Positions 1 to 13,135 of a stretch of 64,000 nucleotides of DNA are shown here, piece after piece; position 1 is the stretch's first letter; the number at the start of each line of letters is the position of its first letter. Location: assembly GCA_020091685.1 (NCBI GenBank), contig CM034594.1:3014403-3078402 (forward strand), read 5' to 3'. Made by a program: the position numbers and the translations under genes. This DNA comes from Lutjanus erythropterus (Eukaryota > Chordata > Actinopteri > Lutjaniformes > Lutjanidae). A model generated the notes under the pieces. It saw only the letters and a program-made list of their open reading frames with translations. It did not search any database and was not told the DNA's origin.

Positions 1-918
1 AAGTTATACAGTAGTCGTTAACACTTTACAACAAGACTACCCTCATAAACGGCTTATAAGTGGTTATTAATTGGGTTGTAAACACAATCAATAATAAACA
101 ACTTATAAAACCGTTTTCATACATTATTGTGGGCTCGCCGATTGGCAAGATCCATAATCTAATGGGTCACTACCATTTAAATTTGGCATAGGGAGACTTA
201 TTGTAAAGTGTAAAACGATGCATGCTGAAAATGTGAAGGTAAACAGTATTGCCTGAGCCTCAGTGTATGAATCTGATTATTTGTTAATTTGGAACTTTTT
301 GGCTGTTCAGATATGCTGACGGTGGTTAAATGTTAGTTAGTAGTATGTTAACAAATTTATGATGAAGCTGAAAGGTATAAACGCTGCTGATGGAGAAAAC
401 AAAGTAAGCAATGAGATCTGAGGCTGAACAGTACAGATAAATGCGGACTCACTATTTGGCAAAAGTCACTGTTGTCTTTTTCTCTAATGTGCTGTAACAG
501 CTTATTAATGATTTATAAAGTCTTTACAACCTAATTAATTAGCTAATTGTAAACCGTTTATAAATCATTTGTGGGAAGTCCCAATTATCGCATCGAAACA
601 ACTACGAAATTTGTCAGTTATTTCAAATAGTCCACTAAAAGTTGCTAAACCAAAAAATATGGGAAAAACACAGTAAAAAAAAAAAAAAGCTACCAAAATA
701 GCGATTAAAAAAATGTATAGATTGTCAATTCAGCTCCCAGTCAAGTCACATTGTAGCCTAACTTTCAGGTCTTATAACAGTACAAGTTCTGTGTTTTTAA
801 GCCGAGGTTTGGGTGAAAGGTACATAAAAGCAACAGTTGACTAACTAGCCCTGAAAGCCAAATATCTTCCGTCAACATCCAGGGTTGTAACTTTCCCTTT
901 GCCAATGTGATGTTTTAC
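1..918 (-). other. 5' part of pax3 intron 1, AT-rich with transposon relics
   Basis: This stretch follows the exon 1 donor of pax3. Positions 1-120 and 480-570 hold AT-rich segments with several copies of TTATAAA/TTTATAAA-type words (for example around 505 and 560) that resemble the ends of small fish inverted-repeat elements. A 14-A run lies near 677. No coding signal is seen. Confidence 0.4.
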
Positions 919-1003
919 CTTCCAGAGGAAAGCCACTGCGGGGGTAGTTCTGAGCCAGCGTGGGTCGCATCATCCTGGGTATTGACCCCGCCAACGCAGT
1001 CAT
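919..1003 (-). CDS. pax3: pax3 coding exon 1 (partial gene; remainder lies left of the window)
   Basis: Paired-box/homeobox transcription factor of dorsal neural tube, neural crest and muscle precursors. The 85-nt exon runs from the ATG at 1003-1001 to a GTAAAA donor at 918. It encodes 28 residues starting [14 protein letters not shown] and ending [10 protein letters not shown], leaving one G (phase 1). This closely matches the known vertebrate PAX3 exon 1 ([23 protein letters not shown]), which is also 85 coding nt and splits the following codon before the paired domain. The reading frame is open upstream but holds no earlier ATG, only a GTG, so 1003 is the start. The paired domain and homeodomain exons must lie beyond position 1. 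PAX7 has a similar N-terminus, but the SGPP2/FARSB neighbourhood supports PAX3. I cannot tell which teleost duplicate (pax3a or pax3b) this is. Confidence 0.9.
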
Positions 1004-1600
1004 ACCTCCACCACCCCTCTGCCTACAGATACCTCCTCCTGACGGGGAGGTTTGCTGCTCCAACACCGAGTTTATAGCTGGGGGACGTCGCTGAAGTTGC
1101 CTTTTCGCCTCTGAGGAAGTTTCCTGGAGGGTTAGCCTCGGTCAGGGTTAGCCTCAGCCGGGCCACAGCCGAGCACCAGTGTCCCGGGATAGTCACAACC
1201 CTCCGAGGAGTCAAATATGTCGACAAAAAACAAGAAAATTTGATTTTGGGGCGTCAATAAGAGTTAGCTTGTCGGTCTCCTCGGTTTTATTCGCCAGTGT
1301 TTAGGCTCTTGGACATGTGGTTGCCAAAGCTGCGTAGCATTAGGATGAAAATATTGTTGTTGTTGTTTGTTGACACCGGTTCAAAGTGAGAAGAGACAGT
1401 CACAAGTAGCGGAGCTCTTCTCGCTCCCCGTCAGCGCTCCCGGCTGTGATTGGTGGAGAGGGTACACCCGGTACGCAGCCGGGCGCGACGATTGGCTGAG
1501 GCAAAAAACTTTCGTCCTATGGGAGACGCTGTCACAGTTGTGCTCGGACAGGACAGGGGAGTCAATTCACAAAATCCAAAGCGATGGCAGAGTCACTGAC
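1004..1600 (-). promoter_or_regulatory. pax3: pax3 5' UTR and promoter region, CpG-rich
   Basis: The region immediately upstream of the pax3 start codon is GC- and CpG-richer than its AT-rich surroundings. Two ATTGG motifs on the plus strand (1449-1453 and 1491-1495) read as CCAAT boxes in the direction of pax3 transcription, about 450 and 490 nt before the ATG. No convincing TATA box is visible. The transcription start is not determined. Where UTR ends and promoter begins is inference. Confidence 0.6.
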
Positions 1601-1619
1601 TGTACTGTTTAACCACCAG

Positions 1620-3230
1620 AACGTCTCAAAATATGCTTATGTGTTGAGTCAACTGCTGGGATGAAAGTGGAGCAACAAACGTATGATTGTTTGGTTGATG
1701 TGGTCACTGGTCCACACTGGTCCTGATTTTAGCTCTTTTTTTTCAATAAATATTATCGATTAATCTTCTATTATAAAATAATAGTGGGTAAACCCGTGTA
1801 GTTTATTGTGTACTATTGCCATGCACTGACTAACTTGTACTGCAATATAATGCAAAAGACAACAGACACATATCTATAACTTTTGCTTGTGACATATAAG
1901 GCCTATATAGATGTAAATGAGATATACAAAATATTAGGAAACACTCCAATACAACATCGGCACTTTAAAAATGTGGAAAAACTAGAGTTTCAGTCAGTCA
2001 CAACAAAAACGGATAATTTAGACTAATGTAAATTACATATACTATTTTAATTACAAAATATTATAATATAGTGTGACTAGCCTACTAAATAGTACACGAT
2101 TGATGGGTTGTTGTTAGCAATATTGCATTAAGATTATTTTATTACATTATATTTTACTTTACTTATTTTACTCCACGATTTGACACTGAAAATTCCACGT
2201 CACCTTCTCTCGAGCTTCGACTCTAAAGCTCTACATGTTTGATAAGCTTATCAACCATATAGAGCAGGTTATTGTACTGTATAAAATTTCATACAGCCCA
2301 ATGTTCATGACATTACTTTCTTTTCGGTAACTGTTTCTACTGATTTTTGCTTCAACTAATGTAGCTTAATTAGAAAACCTGTACTCTGGCCATATATACA
2401 GCAATAATAAGGAAAACCCTAGCTTTGCAGCTCTTCACGCATACTGATAAGACAAAGAGGTTAAACATCAGAGATTCCTCTGTTGCTAATTTTATCACCA
2501 GTCTGTGCATAATATCCCAAATTGTTCAGTGCATGCTATCGCACACGACCCCTAATTTGTTTCCACCCCATGGCCTCATATATGACACAAATGGTGCTAA
2601 AGTGTGTGCACCTCAAGGAATTTATTGTGGTTTTCAGACTGAGCACTAGCCAGCCGAGAACAGTCTGAAGGGGGACGTGCGCCACAGCAGGATACGACGC
2701 CAGGGCGGCCGTAAAGCCAGTCTAGCTCTGCGCCATTGAAGAGAAGTGGGTGTATTTTCATCCCCAAATGTCTAATAATCAATATTGCCACCTATTAAAA
2801 AATAGAATAGAGTTCAGCTTTGGGCCCTCTGACTTTTCTTTTCAGGCGCTGAGTATTGTAGGTTAAAGCATCCTTTAGTCCCTAATCAATCACTGAAGCA
2901 AAGGTTCCGCTCCTGAGCTTTGAAATCAGACAAAAGCTTGTTTCACTTCACTGTCCATCATGTGAAGAAAGGCAACTCTGTCAGCACCATTTTTGCGTCA
3001 AAGTTGATCCTTTGAAACAGAAGAAGAGAAATTTCAAATGATTTTCGATTAATTCAAATTCTGTCCATTAATTTAATTGAATTCATGTTTGGTCACATGG
3101 CAGAGCAGCAGCTGGGGCAACCTTGCACTTAGATCAGGTGGGGTTTTAACTCACGTATATAGGCAATCAAGGTGAACGTTATCCAAGAGAATAAAACAAT
3201 TGCACTACAAAAAACAATTTCTTTTCACTT
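1620..3230. other. Gene-free pax3 upstream DNA
   Basis: Mostly AT-rich sequence without supported genes. A short GC-rich island at about 2645-2750 stands out from its surroundings. Read on the minus strand it is followed by an AATAAA-like word near 2620 and could be part of an old long terminal repeat, but I cannot show paired LTRs, a primer-binding site or coding remnants. Confidence 0.3.
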
Positions 3231-3800
3231 CAGAAAGTTAGTGTCTGAGCTGCATTAAAATTCCAAGTTGTCTGAATTTGAAATGACAAGCTGAGGTAAG
3301 ATATAAAGTTGAACCAACAATTCTTCAGTCACACCAATGAACATTACAAACGAATTTGACTTTCTTCTACACTTTCTAAATTTGAATCTCCCGGAGTTAT
3401 TTTTGGTTCAACTGCAACTTACTAAATTTTAAGTCAATACTAACCTTCATCGTGATTTGCAGTGTTTTCATTATTTTGAACACAAGCAACCATCTTATAG
3501 TATATTAGAGATACACAGCAAGTTTTCAAAATATATTTTTCTGCAAAGATATCAAGTTGTAACTCTCTCAGGAGAGTTGTAAGCCTATTAATATACTGGT
3601 CATATTTCTCTAGAAACTAAAATTAATGATCTGATTTAACTCTGTACAGTATATTTGTTTATCTCATTATTTTGAGTCAAGAGACTTCAAGTTAGAAGAA
3701 TTCACGTTTATGAGTTCTGAAGTGTTCTGAAAATAAATGCTAGAAATGTCAACTTTAATTAACTTGAATGACTAAAACTTGTATATTTGCCTTAACTTAA
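3230..3800. repeat. Dispersed AT-rich repeat, copy 1 (opposite orientation to copy at 17,690-18,235)
   Basis: Segments of this stretch match the reverse complement of 17,690-18,235. Shared words include GTTGAACCAACAA (about 3310), ACAAGCAACCAT (about 3482), TATTAGAGATACACA (about 3505) and CTCAGGAGAGTT (about 3567), in the same relative order. The similarity is patchy, as expected for an old, diverged non-autonomous transposon. The ends are not resolved. Confidence 0.6.
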
Positions 3801-3879
3801 TGAGGGAAGATTAGTTGATTCCACTAAATTCCTGTATGTTTTTTAAGTGTCCAGTAACCAAGGCAACAAAACAAATGGT

Positions 3880-4960
3880 TATTATCTATTTGTGATCACA
3901 TCTATGAGAACCAGGCACTGCATGAAAAAATATTCCGCAGATGAAAGAGGTTGTAAATATGTTTTCTGCCTGTGTCTGTCCAGCGCTTGCGAGCGGAGGA
4001 AAACCCTGAAAACCTTCGTGTGACTCATGCAAAACTAAAGCCGAAAAGCACCCCCAGCACCTGATCAGCCCTTTCATGTCTTAACCCACTCACCTATGGG
4101 CTACGGAGCAATAACGGGGCCCGACGGGGGGGCCCACCGGAGTCCCTGTCATTCACCTTAATTTACGCAGGGAAGAGACATCCCACAGGCTAAGTAGGTT
4201 TCAATTAACATTCGCCTCTTTTAGTGGCTTTGGGAAAAAACGCACTTCAAATGTTGACTTTGCTGTCAGAAACGCGGGGGGACAATGGGTGGACGCTGAG
4301 TTTAAAATAAGCGGGGCTAACGGGGGGTCTTTCACCTGCTAAGGAGGATGTCATTATCTTCAGGCAGATTATTATCATACTTAGAAATGAGTGAATCCTG
4401 CAAGTTGTCATAACATGGCCTCAAAGAGAGGGGAAATGTGAGTTTGTTTTTGACCGATTTGACATTTGCAATAAACCAGATAGGCTAAGTTTTGAAGAAT
4501 GGCTTGATTATACTGTAGTTGATAATTCTGAGCCCAAATGCAGGCCAAATTATCACCCAATGAGTCTATTATGTGCTTTTGCATGCTCTAGGCAAACAAA
4601 TGAATAGACCACTGTTAACACGTGGACCTTGTAAATACTTTTAGCAGTTTGATTAATAGAATTAATGTGAGGGTGAACTATTAAGCTGTTGGTTAACAGT
4701 TTAAATTTGTTTGTGTTTTTCGACTTATTCCTCAAAGGGAGAAATCATCAGTCTTGATGCTGACAAACGTGACGATTTGGGAGTGTCACTGATCTTACTG
4801 AAATTGGATATTACAGCCAAGAAAAAAAAACAGAGGGAGCAAATGGAAAACAGAGAAAGTCATGATGCATACCTCGGCCCTTTCTTTAAAAGCGACACTG
4901 AATCTCCGTGTCCAATCCATTACCGGGGGATGAAATTCAAAGTCAGAAATCTGGCTTGAT
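3880..4960. promoter_or_regulatory. Candidate pax3 upstream regulatory block
   Basis: This roughly 1-kb stretch has balanced base composition, no recognisable repeat signature and no long open frame. It sits 2.9-4.0 kb upstream of the pax3 start. Mammalian Pax3 is known to carry neural-crest enhancers within a few kilobases upstream. That, and the contrast with flanking AT-rich or repeat DNA, is the only basis for the call. No specific binding site is claimed. Confidence 0.3.
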
Positions 4961-6240
4961 GAGAAATAAATTAGTTGCATCACATGCTCTGTGTGGAGGG
5001 TATTCACAAACACATATTTTCAAATCAATTAGTTTCCATTGCAGCCTATTAAGGGAATAATTCATATAAAGACAGAGGCTCTAAAATGGGGCTGTGTCAA
5101 TGGCATAATTGTATAATAATTAATATTAAGACAGTGTGTCTCTGTGTATTTTTTTTAAAAAACAATTTTATATTAATAGACCAATGAGTATACAATGATG
5201 TTATTCTGTTTCCCATTTTTAAAATCTTCTATGGTAAAATCTAACATTCCTATACGTTAATATAATTTATATTCAGGCGTGGAAAAGTATTGATAAATTT
5301 TTCTAGAGTAAAATCAACTGTGCCACAATGAAAAAATACTCCTGCGTTCAAAAAGTAAACGTGCACTACTGTGCGTCAAGAATTGGGAGAAACATGTACT
5401 TTAAATATTAAAAATAAAACTATTCATAAGTAAACTGTCCCAATTCAAATACTTTGTTTATTTCTTATTGACATATACTTTATACATAATTGGAATATAT
5501 TACATATTCATACATTTAGATAGAGCTCATTTTAATAATTTATTTATAAACAGGACCGTTAACTTAATAAAAATACACATTTTAAAAACGATCATTTGTT
5601 TTATGTAGGCTATAAAATCTTGATGGAAAAAGTAGTAACTGTAGTGTCGAAATGAATGTAATTAAAAAGTAAAAAGTACAGTATTTCCCTCTGGAATGCG
5701 TAAGAGTGTAACAGCCTATATAAAGTAGCAAAAACATGCATTTGAGGAAAAAGTGCTTCAAGTCAGTTACTTCAAAACATGTTGCCTACTTAAGTAGTCT
5801 ATTTAGCATCCAACCACCATTTAAAGGTATTAATATCGTTCATACTTTTTAAAGTACAAAATGTATCTATTTTACAGCCAGAACTATGACTTACTGTCTC
5901 CTGACGCATTTTAAATGTTTCAGAGTTTTGCTGAGTGTTTCACTGTAGACCTATAATAGTTTTTATGTCTTGCATAAAACGGAACAAGTAGCGTTTGTCA
6001 CCGTTGATTGCCAGCTTAATGCTTTGAACACAGATTAGACAATGCTACGAGCTGTAAGATGGGCCAGTTCATTTTCTGTACTGTACTGCTCAGTACTGAC
6101 GACGTCACGCTATACAATAGGAGGGTAGACACAACAGTGATACTTAAAAGTTCCCATTCCATTTCAGTGTAGCAGAGCCTTTTTAGTACTGAGCCAATAT
6201 GTATAGCAGCACTTTGAATGATACCTTAATCAGTATCATG
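4961..6240. other. AT-rich intergenic DNA, nothing recognised
   Basis: Low-complexity, AT-rich sequence with many short A/T runs. No open frame resembling a known protein and no clear repeat pair was noticed. Confidence 0.4.
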
Positions 6241-6570
6241 GGTGACACCTGTTTACGCTACTATTTTATGTCAAAATGGCTGCAGTGAAAAAGGTCTTTA
6301 TTTACTGTTTACCATTTTAGTGCAATGTGTTAGCATGCTAACATTTACTAATTATCCCCAACCAAAAGTTACAGCTAAAGCTGAGTCTGATGGGAATGTC
6401 AATTTAGTTTTGCAGGTATTTTTGTGACAAGTACTATAGTGAAAAAAAATCTAATTTGACCTGATTGTGGCGCTAAAGGGAAAGTCTGAGGAACACCAAA
6501 GTTATTATAATTTATGCTGTGGGGAGTCTAAACGTTTAGTATCATTTGTAACACCAGTGTTTACCCCACT
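6241..6570 (+). repeat. Interspersed teleost repeat fragment
   Basis: The stretch contains word series seen repeatedly in fish genomes: TGATGGGAATGTCA (about 6389), GACCTGATTGTGGCGCTAAA (about 6458), then ACACCAAAGTTATTATAA (about 6494). A related fragment in the opposite orientation lies at 20,800-21,010, sharing GATGGGAATGTCA and GCAGGTATTT-type words. The associated short open frame is not a gene. Confidence 0.55.
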
Positions 6571-8517
6571 GAATGTCAAAATGGCTGCTATGAAAAAGCT
6601 ATATTTGGAGGAGTTAAAAAGATCACAGACAGATAAATGGTGCTAAATGTATAATGAGGGGCATCAGAATTCATTAGCCCAGCATCCTTACAAAAACATA
6701 TCGCCTGACTTTGTTTGCAGTCATGGCTAATTTGTAAACACACATTTGCCTCAAACTATTTTCCAGTAATCAGTGTAACTGGAGCTGATTGAAGAACACA
6801 GCTATGCTGCGACACAATAGACTTTAGTGTCGTTCTGCTGCACTGATTCAACCAATCTGTTAACTGAAACTTGTTTACATGGTGCTGCTGAGAACATGAA
6901 AGAAAGAAGGGAGGTAGCCCATGTTATGTAAGGCAACAGACAGTGTGGCAGCTAAAACTAATTGGGCATGGAGCTTTTGGTTAATACATGATGTAAAGTA
7001 TGTACAGTATGTTCTAAATAGTAACCTGTAATTAGATGGTGATTGGTCAACACACTGGATTTTATCTATTCTGTTTGTGTATGAGGGGAAATCTGGTTGC
7101 TGAATGGCTGAGTTTATATCAACTAAAAGGGAGCCTTGTATGATCAGGTAAACACATGAGAAATCTCAGTCTGTGATATTGAAAAATGTATTTACTTTTA
7201 ATCAAGCTTTGGCCACCAAAAGTTTACACAACTAGACCTACATGAGAAATGAAAGTGGTCACAGAACAGTAGGTCCTCACTTTTTATCACTTGTAGGATC
7301 CTCAGTCTTCCAGTAGGGGGCACATTTGCTGCACAGCGGGGAAGGGCACTCTTCAGACAAATATCTGAGGGGAGCAACTGGGAAAAATTAAGAAATTAGA
7401 CTGTTACAGAACAACCAAAAACTTCAGCACAGCTGTTGTGTTCACTATTGCTGGATGAAATGTAGACCAACAGAGAGCCAGAGGAATTCAGTGACAATCC
7501 ACTGTTCTTTGGAGTTGGTTTAACACTGAATATTAACTGAAGAAACTGTTTATTTTTGCTTTTGGAAGTATTTGATGACTGGTTATTCCATATATCCATA
7601 TTTCATATTTGGTGGTGGTGGTGGGGGGCGTGATCCTGCAGGGATTACACACTGGCACAGCAGGATGCTAATGCGTCTAGTCATTATGTAAGACTGAGCT
7701 TGATAAAATACAGCTCTATTGAGACAAAGAATGAATGCAATAGGTATTCATGTTTCCTTTATTACTGAAATGTGTTTATGTATGTAAAACAGCACATAAG
7801 GAACATTTCTCTGTGCAAATACGTTTGGTACTTTAACAACAACCACAGATTCTCATAAAAACCAACAACATTTTCTAGGTCCTCTGAAATAAATACAATA
7901 TGCTTACATTTGTCAAAGGTAGACCCCGTTACTTGTGTCAAATAAGAGGGTGAAAGTGCATCATTTGACATTTGGGGAAAGGTTGAGTGGGATGATTGCA
8001 GCAAGCATGGGAATCAGATGGGGGGGGGTACAGTAAGAATCATATTGGACTGCTTTCTGCTTTTTTTGCTTTTTCCCCATGGAGTGAGGTAGGGACAAGG
8101 ACAACAAGTGCTTTGATTAAACCACTTTGGCATCCGAATCATCTCCGAATTCTGTACTAAATGCTGACAGGAAGGTCAGGGAGCCAGAACAAGACACAAG
8201 AGTGCAAATACACATGCTTCTTCATGAACCATCACACATTTGTCAATATGAGGGTCTTACACTGCACCACAAATAAGGTATCACTTTTTGCCATATTCAA
8301 GAATTATAAATAAATAGTTGTATAGATTGTAGCAACAATAACATACACATAATTTACCAACAGTTCACAGTAATATTCAGAAAAAGAAGCTAGCCTTTGT
8401 GATTATCTGTTGTCAGAATCTGATTTCACTAAAAACAGTTCATTACGTTCAGTTCATATGATCTGCAGTGTATCTCTGAGGAAAATAACCAATATAAACC
8501 GGATTATATCAAGTTTC
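6571..8517. other. Gene-free DNA between pax3 and the RING gene
   Basis: No gene was identified. The sequence is moderately AT-rich, with a short G-run near 8022-8029 and a purine/GGTGG stretch near 7611-7628. Short open frames here have no resemblance to known proteins. Confidence 0.35.
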
Positions 8518-8910
8518 TACAGAACAGGATTAGGGCCACATGTGAAAAATCTAATTGACTTCTGAGTTTAAAGTCATAATTCTGAGAATAAAGATGGAGT
8601 TCTGAGGGGGAAATTTTAAGTCAAAATTCTAGGAAACAAGACAGAATTCCAAAAAATAAGGTCAGATTTTGAGCTTTGAGTTGGAATTCGGCAAATAAAG
8701 GTAGAATTTGGAGTTTAAAGTCAGAATTCTCAGTTTAAAGTCATAGAGAAGAAAAAAAAAAGCCAGAATTCTGACTCTAAACTCAGAACTCAAATACATT
8801 TTTCACATGTGGCACCAGAATTCTTATTTTAAACCCAGAATTCATATTATTTTAACATGTGGCCATAAATGAAGTAAATGTTTCACATGTGGCCCTGATC
8901 CTATTCTGTA
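8518..8910. mobile_element. MITE with 30-bp terminal inverted repeats and GAATTC-rich core
   Basis: The left end (8518-8547, TACAGAACAGGATTAGGGCC then ACATGTGAAA) is matched by the reverse complement of the right end (8881-8910) with two mismatches over 30 bp. Between them the sequence is a degenerate series of units built on AGTCAGAATTCTGAGTTTAAAG with a period of roughly 20-27 bp in both orientations. There is no coding capacity, so this is a non-autonomous DNA transposon relic. I cannot assign a superfamily. Confidence 0.75.
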
Positions 8911-10043
8911 TGTATTAGTTTAAGAAAGTTGAATATTTGCTTTGTGTTAGCGCAGGCACTGAAATAACACAAACCTGCTCGGCTTTGTCTATTTCTAATC
9001 TCAGCCAAACAGCTCATGGGGCTCATGAAGTTTCCAGAGGTAATTATGACTCCTGACAATCTCAGAGGAACCAAAGTGACACAAAATATATCCTTTTATA
9101 AGCCTGTCCAAGAAACAGACACTTAAGATTCTGACATGTGGCTTGGAAGGAAGAGTGAACTTGAAGATGAAAGCAGCTGAGGGTGCACTTTAGTCTGGAT
9201 TATACCTGTTTAACACATACTTTATATAGCCACTGTTATCTATTCTGACCTTTCCTCAAAGACCCACATTTTCCACTGGTATAAAAAGGTTGACAGTGTG
9301 GGAGGCAGCTTCATGTTGGAAACCCTGTTTTCAACTTGCAATGTGTGAATGATGTGACAGAAAGAGGAAATCCCTGCCGACACCCCAGCTGGACGCTGTC
9401 TGTGGCAGGAGGGGGCCCATGCATGATGTTTGATCATGATTACAGTGAAGTTTTGCTTCATTCAGCAACAAGGTGAGGCACACGAGTCAGGAGACACAAT
9501 GTCTCTTCTGTTTTAAAAAATGTTTAAACAAAAAGCCTTGACCTTTCAGTAGCCTAACATGCACAAAAGTAGCCAAATGCGTGGTCAAAATCACAAGCTA
9601 TCTCTTGGAGGAGGTGCAGTTTTCATTGTGATAAAGGAAACAGTGCCATCCTGGAGGATAAGTTAAAGTACGAGGATTAGGAAGGTCACACCTATCCAGT
9701 ACCAATCACCGCGTCTCTGTGGACTATTTACAGTTTGGCTTGTGGAACAACTTCTTTGTAAGGGAATGACTTTTTAGAGGCTTCTCACATAAACATACAG
9801 GCCTCCGTAAAAACCTAAATCCATCACCTGAAACCCCAGAAGTGAACATTGCCAAATATCTGTACAATACAATAGTGCTTTGTTGAGATATAAGAGTGAC
9901 TCATCATGGACAGTTATCATACAGTGAGTGGCATAGTGGGATATGCATATTATTTATCAGGATAGTGTTGTGAGGGTATCAAATCCTGGAAATAAGCACT
10001 TCACATTCAGTCATCAAACCCACCACAGCTCAGACCAACACCA
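8911..10043. other. Gene-free DNA downstream of the RING gene
   Basis: No coding exon or recognisable RNA gene was found. It may contain distal 3' UTR of the minus-strand RING gene at 11,329-12,099, but no polyadenylation site can be placed with confidence. Confidence 0.3.
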
Positions 10044-11033
10044 GGGGCCTCATTTATAAAACGGACTTATGATCAATTTGATCTCAAGTGTTACTTAAAC
10101 AGAAAACCATGTACAAGTAGTTATTTATAAAACCTTACTTTGACATGGAAGTTACCTTATCTCTAAGCAAATTCTGGACTTGACGTAAGTGATTTTCCTA
10201 CTGGTTGTATAGCGCTACTGCAGTTTGGACACATATGACTTGAGGAAGCTCAGGCAGGCTGCAGGGACACCGCAGGAGTACAAGACGAGCACAACATTCT
10301 AATTTGACAATAACAAATGACGATGAGTCCTACACTGTAAATTGATCAGCTGTCTGTCAATGTAATGTTAAGCCCGTTATCAAGAAAACAAAAGCCCACT
10401 GCTCTGAAAATACACACTCTGGAGTTGTAGTTTAGCGACTACCTGTCTTACTGCCTGCCAGACTCCATTAACATATCGCTCAATTTAACCGTTCTAAACA
10501 TCCACTCCTTCTAAAAGTTTATTAACCATTTCTAATGACTCATAAACAGACACCTCTTCATTCAGTGAACATTTGGTATTACTTTTAACTCTAATAAATG
10601 TCAAATGGGTAAAGTAAACAGACGTTCCAGCCCAGAATGGAAATGTCAAAGGAGAACAAGCTGGCTGTAATGTTGTTTTCAGAGAAGCCTGCATTTCAAC
10701 TTAAGTGTGTTTTGTGAATCTCTAATGACACATCTTTGTCAATTTATCTTACAATCTCATAATCTTACAATCTTTAATTTGGCAGATGCTTTTATCCAAA
10801 GCAACATACATCTGATTTATGATTTAGTATAGTAAACATATCACATATTTCTCATCCTATTTGAGATTTATAGATCACAGGTGCTTAATTAACAAATTTT
10901 CTTCCTAGAACATGCCTAAGCAAGGTTTTTACGCTCAGTATCTTTCATGAATCAACCTTAAGCAGACTGTTGGAAATTATCTTAAGACTAAGTTCAAGTG
11001 TAAATCTAAAAAGATTTTTATAAATGAGGCCCC
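10044..11033. mobile_element. 990-bp non-autonomous DNA transposon with GGGGCCTCATTTATAAA ends
   Basis: The left terminus at 10044-10062 (GGGGCCTCATTTATAAAA) is repeated as its inverted complement at 11015-11033, giving perfect inverted repeats of about 18 bp. The interior has no transposase frame. An internal segment (10,370-10,500) is shared with 28,940-29,060, so the family is dispersed. The flanking target duplication is unclear, so the superfamily is left open. Its insertion lies about 300 bp downstream of the RING gene stop codon and may contribute 3' UTR sequence. Confidence 0.75.
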
Positions 11034-11328
11034 AGCTGTCTAAGTCTTGGACAAGTTCACTCATCAAGACACCCAGTCAACTGGGCCTGCTGTAAATTCA
11101 AGTGCATAATAACTTAAGGAAATGATTATCAAGGATCATGTCGGCCTATTGCTCCAAACAACATGAAGGCCTTTAGGTGTTTGCTGTACTGATAAAAGGC
11201 CATTTTGGACAAGATTGGTTCCTAGAAAAAGTAAAGGGAGCAGGAGGATCAGTTATTATGTACAGAATCACACAGCCACAGTAGTCTACAATATCTCCAT
11301 CAGCAGTCAGAGGCAGCAGCCTGACACA

Positions 11329-12099
<771 letters not shown>

Positions 12100-12450
12100 T
12101 CACATTCTCCGGTGAACACAAAGGGAGCTGGCGGACAGATGCTGATGACGGTGCACGTCTCTCCTCCTCTCCCCCTCCTCTCCTCCCTGTTCATTGAAAC
12201 GCCATCATCCCCGCAGAGCAGACAATGTTGATGTGTTGTAATAATCCTCAGACACACACTCACACAGCGCCTGCCGCTCCGTCCAAACCACCGGGATCCC
12301 GGAGAAATATCAAAAAGCGCTCATTCGGTGTGGGGCTGTGTGGGAATAGATGATGTAATGGTGGAGGGCTCATCCATCCAGAGAGAGTCCGAGCATCCCA
12401 CAGAGCGAAGAGAGAGAGGGGGAGGCGGTGTGTCGTCTTAAAGTCCCGTT
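12100..12450 (-). promoter_or_regulatory. Promoter / 5' UTR of the RING finger gene
   Basis: GC-rich sequence with CpGs continues upstream of the RING gene start codon to about 12,350, extending the CpG island of the coding exon. It ends near a TG microsatellite at 12,461. No TATA box is apparent. Position of the transcription start is unknown. Confidence 0.45.
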
Positions 12451-12458
12451 AAAGAGAG

Positions 12459-12460
<2 letters not shown>

Positions 12461-12509
<49 letters not shown>
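12461..12509. repeat. (TG)n microsatellite
   Basis: About 24 uninterrupted TG units followed by a short TTG-repeat run, just upstream of the RING gene. Open frames through it are low-complexity Cys-Val artefacts. Confidence 0.97.
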
Positions 12510-12510
<1 letters not shown>

Positions 12511-12949
12511 TGTTGTTGTTGTTGTCGTCAGTGCTCTGGGTGCGCAGCAGCAATGACAGCCATGCTCGATCCCAATTACGTAGAGCATGCCAGACCACAG
12601 GATGCGCTAATTTGGTCAACTGGGGGCGTCAATTCACTGTTTCCTGTAACGAAGAGCTGCTAAAGTCACACAATGTGCAGGAAAACTTGTCTTGTCTGCT
12701 CATGGTCTAAGGGACTGAACGGAAGAGTATGGCAGCTGAATGTATCATTAATCAATATTAAAGAGAAGATTTGATAAGGAAGTTCTGCGTGTGTATGTTC
12801 AATAAATCATGTCAGAATCATTTTGAGTGGAAGCTGCAGGCATCTCAGCATGTTGCTGTATTTAGAAGCTCGTAGTTGTAGCCTACCTACACTGTAAAAA
12901 GCAATTTTATGTTGTCCAAACCCCCTTTTCTAAGCTTAGAAAACTCACT

Positions 12950-13135
12950 TAAAGGGATAGTTCACTTAAAAATGAAAATTCAGTCATTATCTACTCATTC
13001 CCATGCCAACTGAGGGTCAGGTTTATTTTGTTAGTCCGCAAAACACTGCTGGAGTTTCACAGGAAAACAGTGTTGCAAAATCTCTCAAACAAGCGAATGG
13101 TGGCCAGTTTTCGAATGTAAAACAAAACAAAACTG
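12950..13135 (+). repeat. Partial copy of the long-inverted-repeat family B (see 33,336-34,169)
   Basis: It begins AAAGGGATAGTTCACTTAAA and runs through AAAATGAA, ATCTACTCA, AAAACACT, CTGGAGTTTCACAGGAAAAC, AGTGTTGCA and AATGGTGGCCAGTTTT. The same ordered words occur at the left arm of the palindromic element at 33,336-33,510. Only one arm is present here. Confidence 0.65.

Noticed and set aside
1066..1066. Upstream start for pax3 at 1,066
   Set aside because: The codon is GTG, not ATG. The conserved PAX3 N-terminus begins at the ATG at 1,003.
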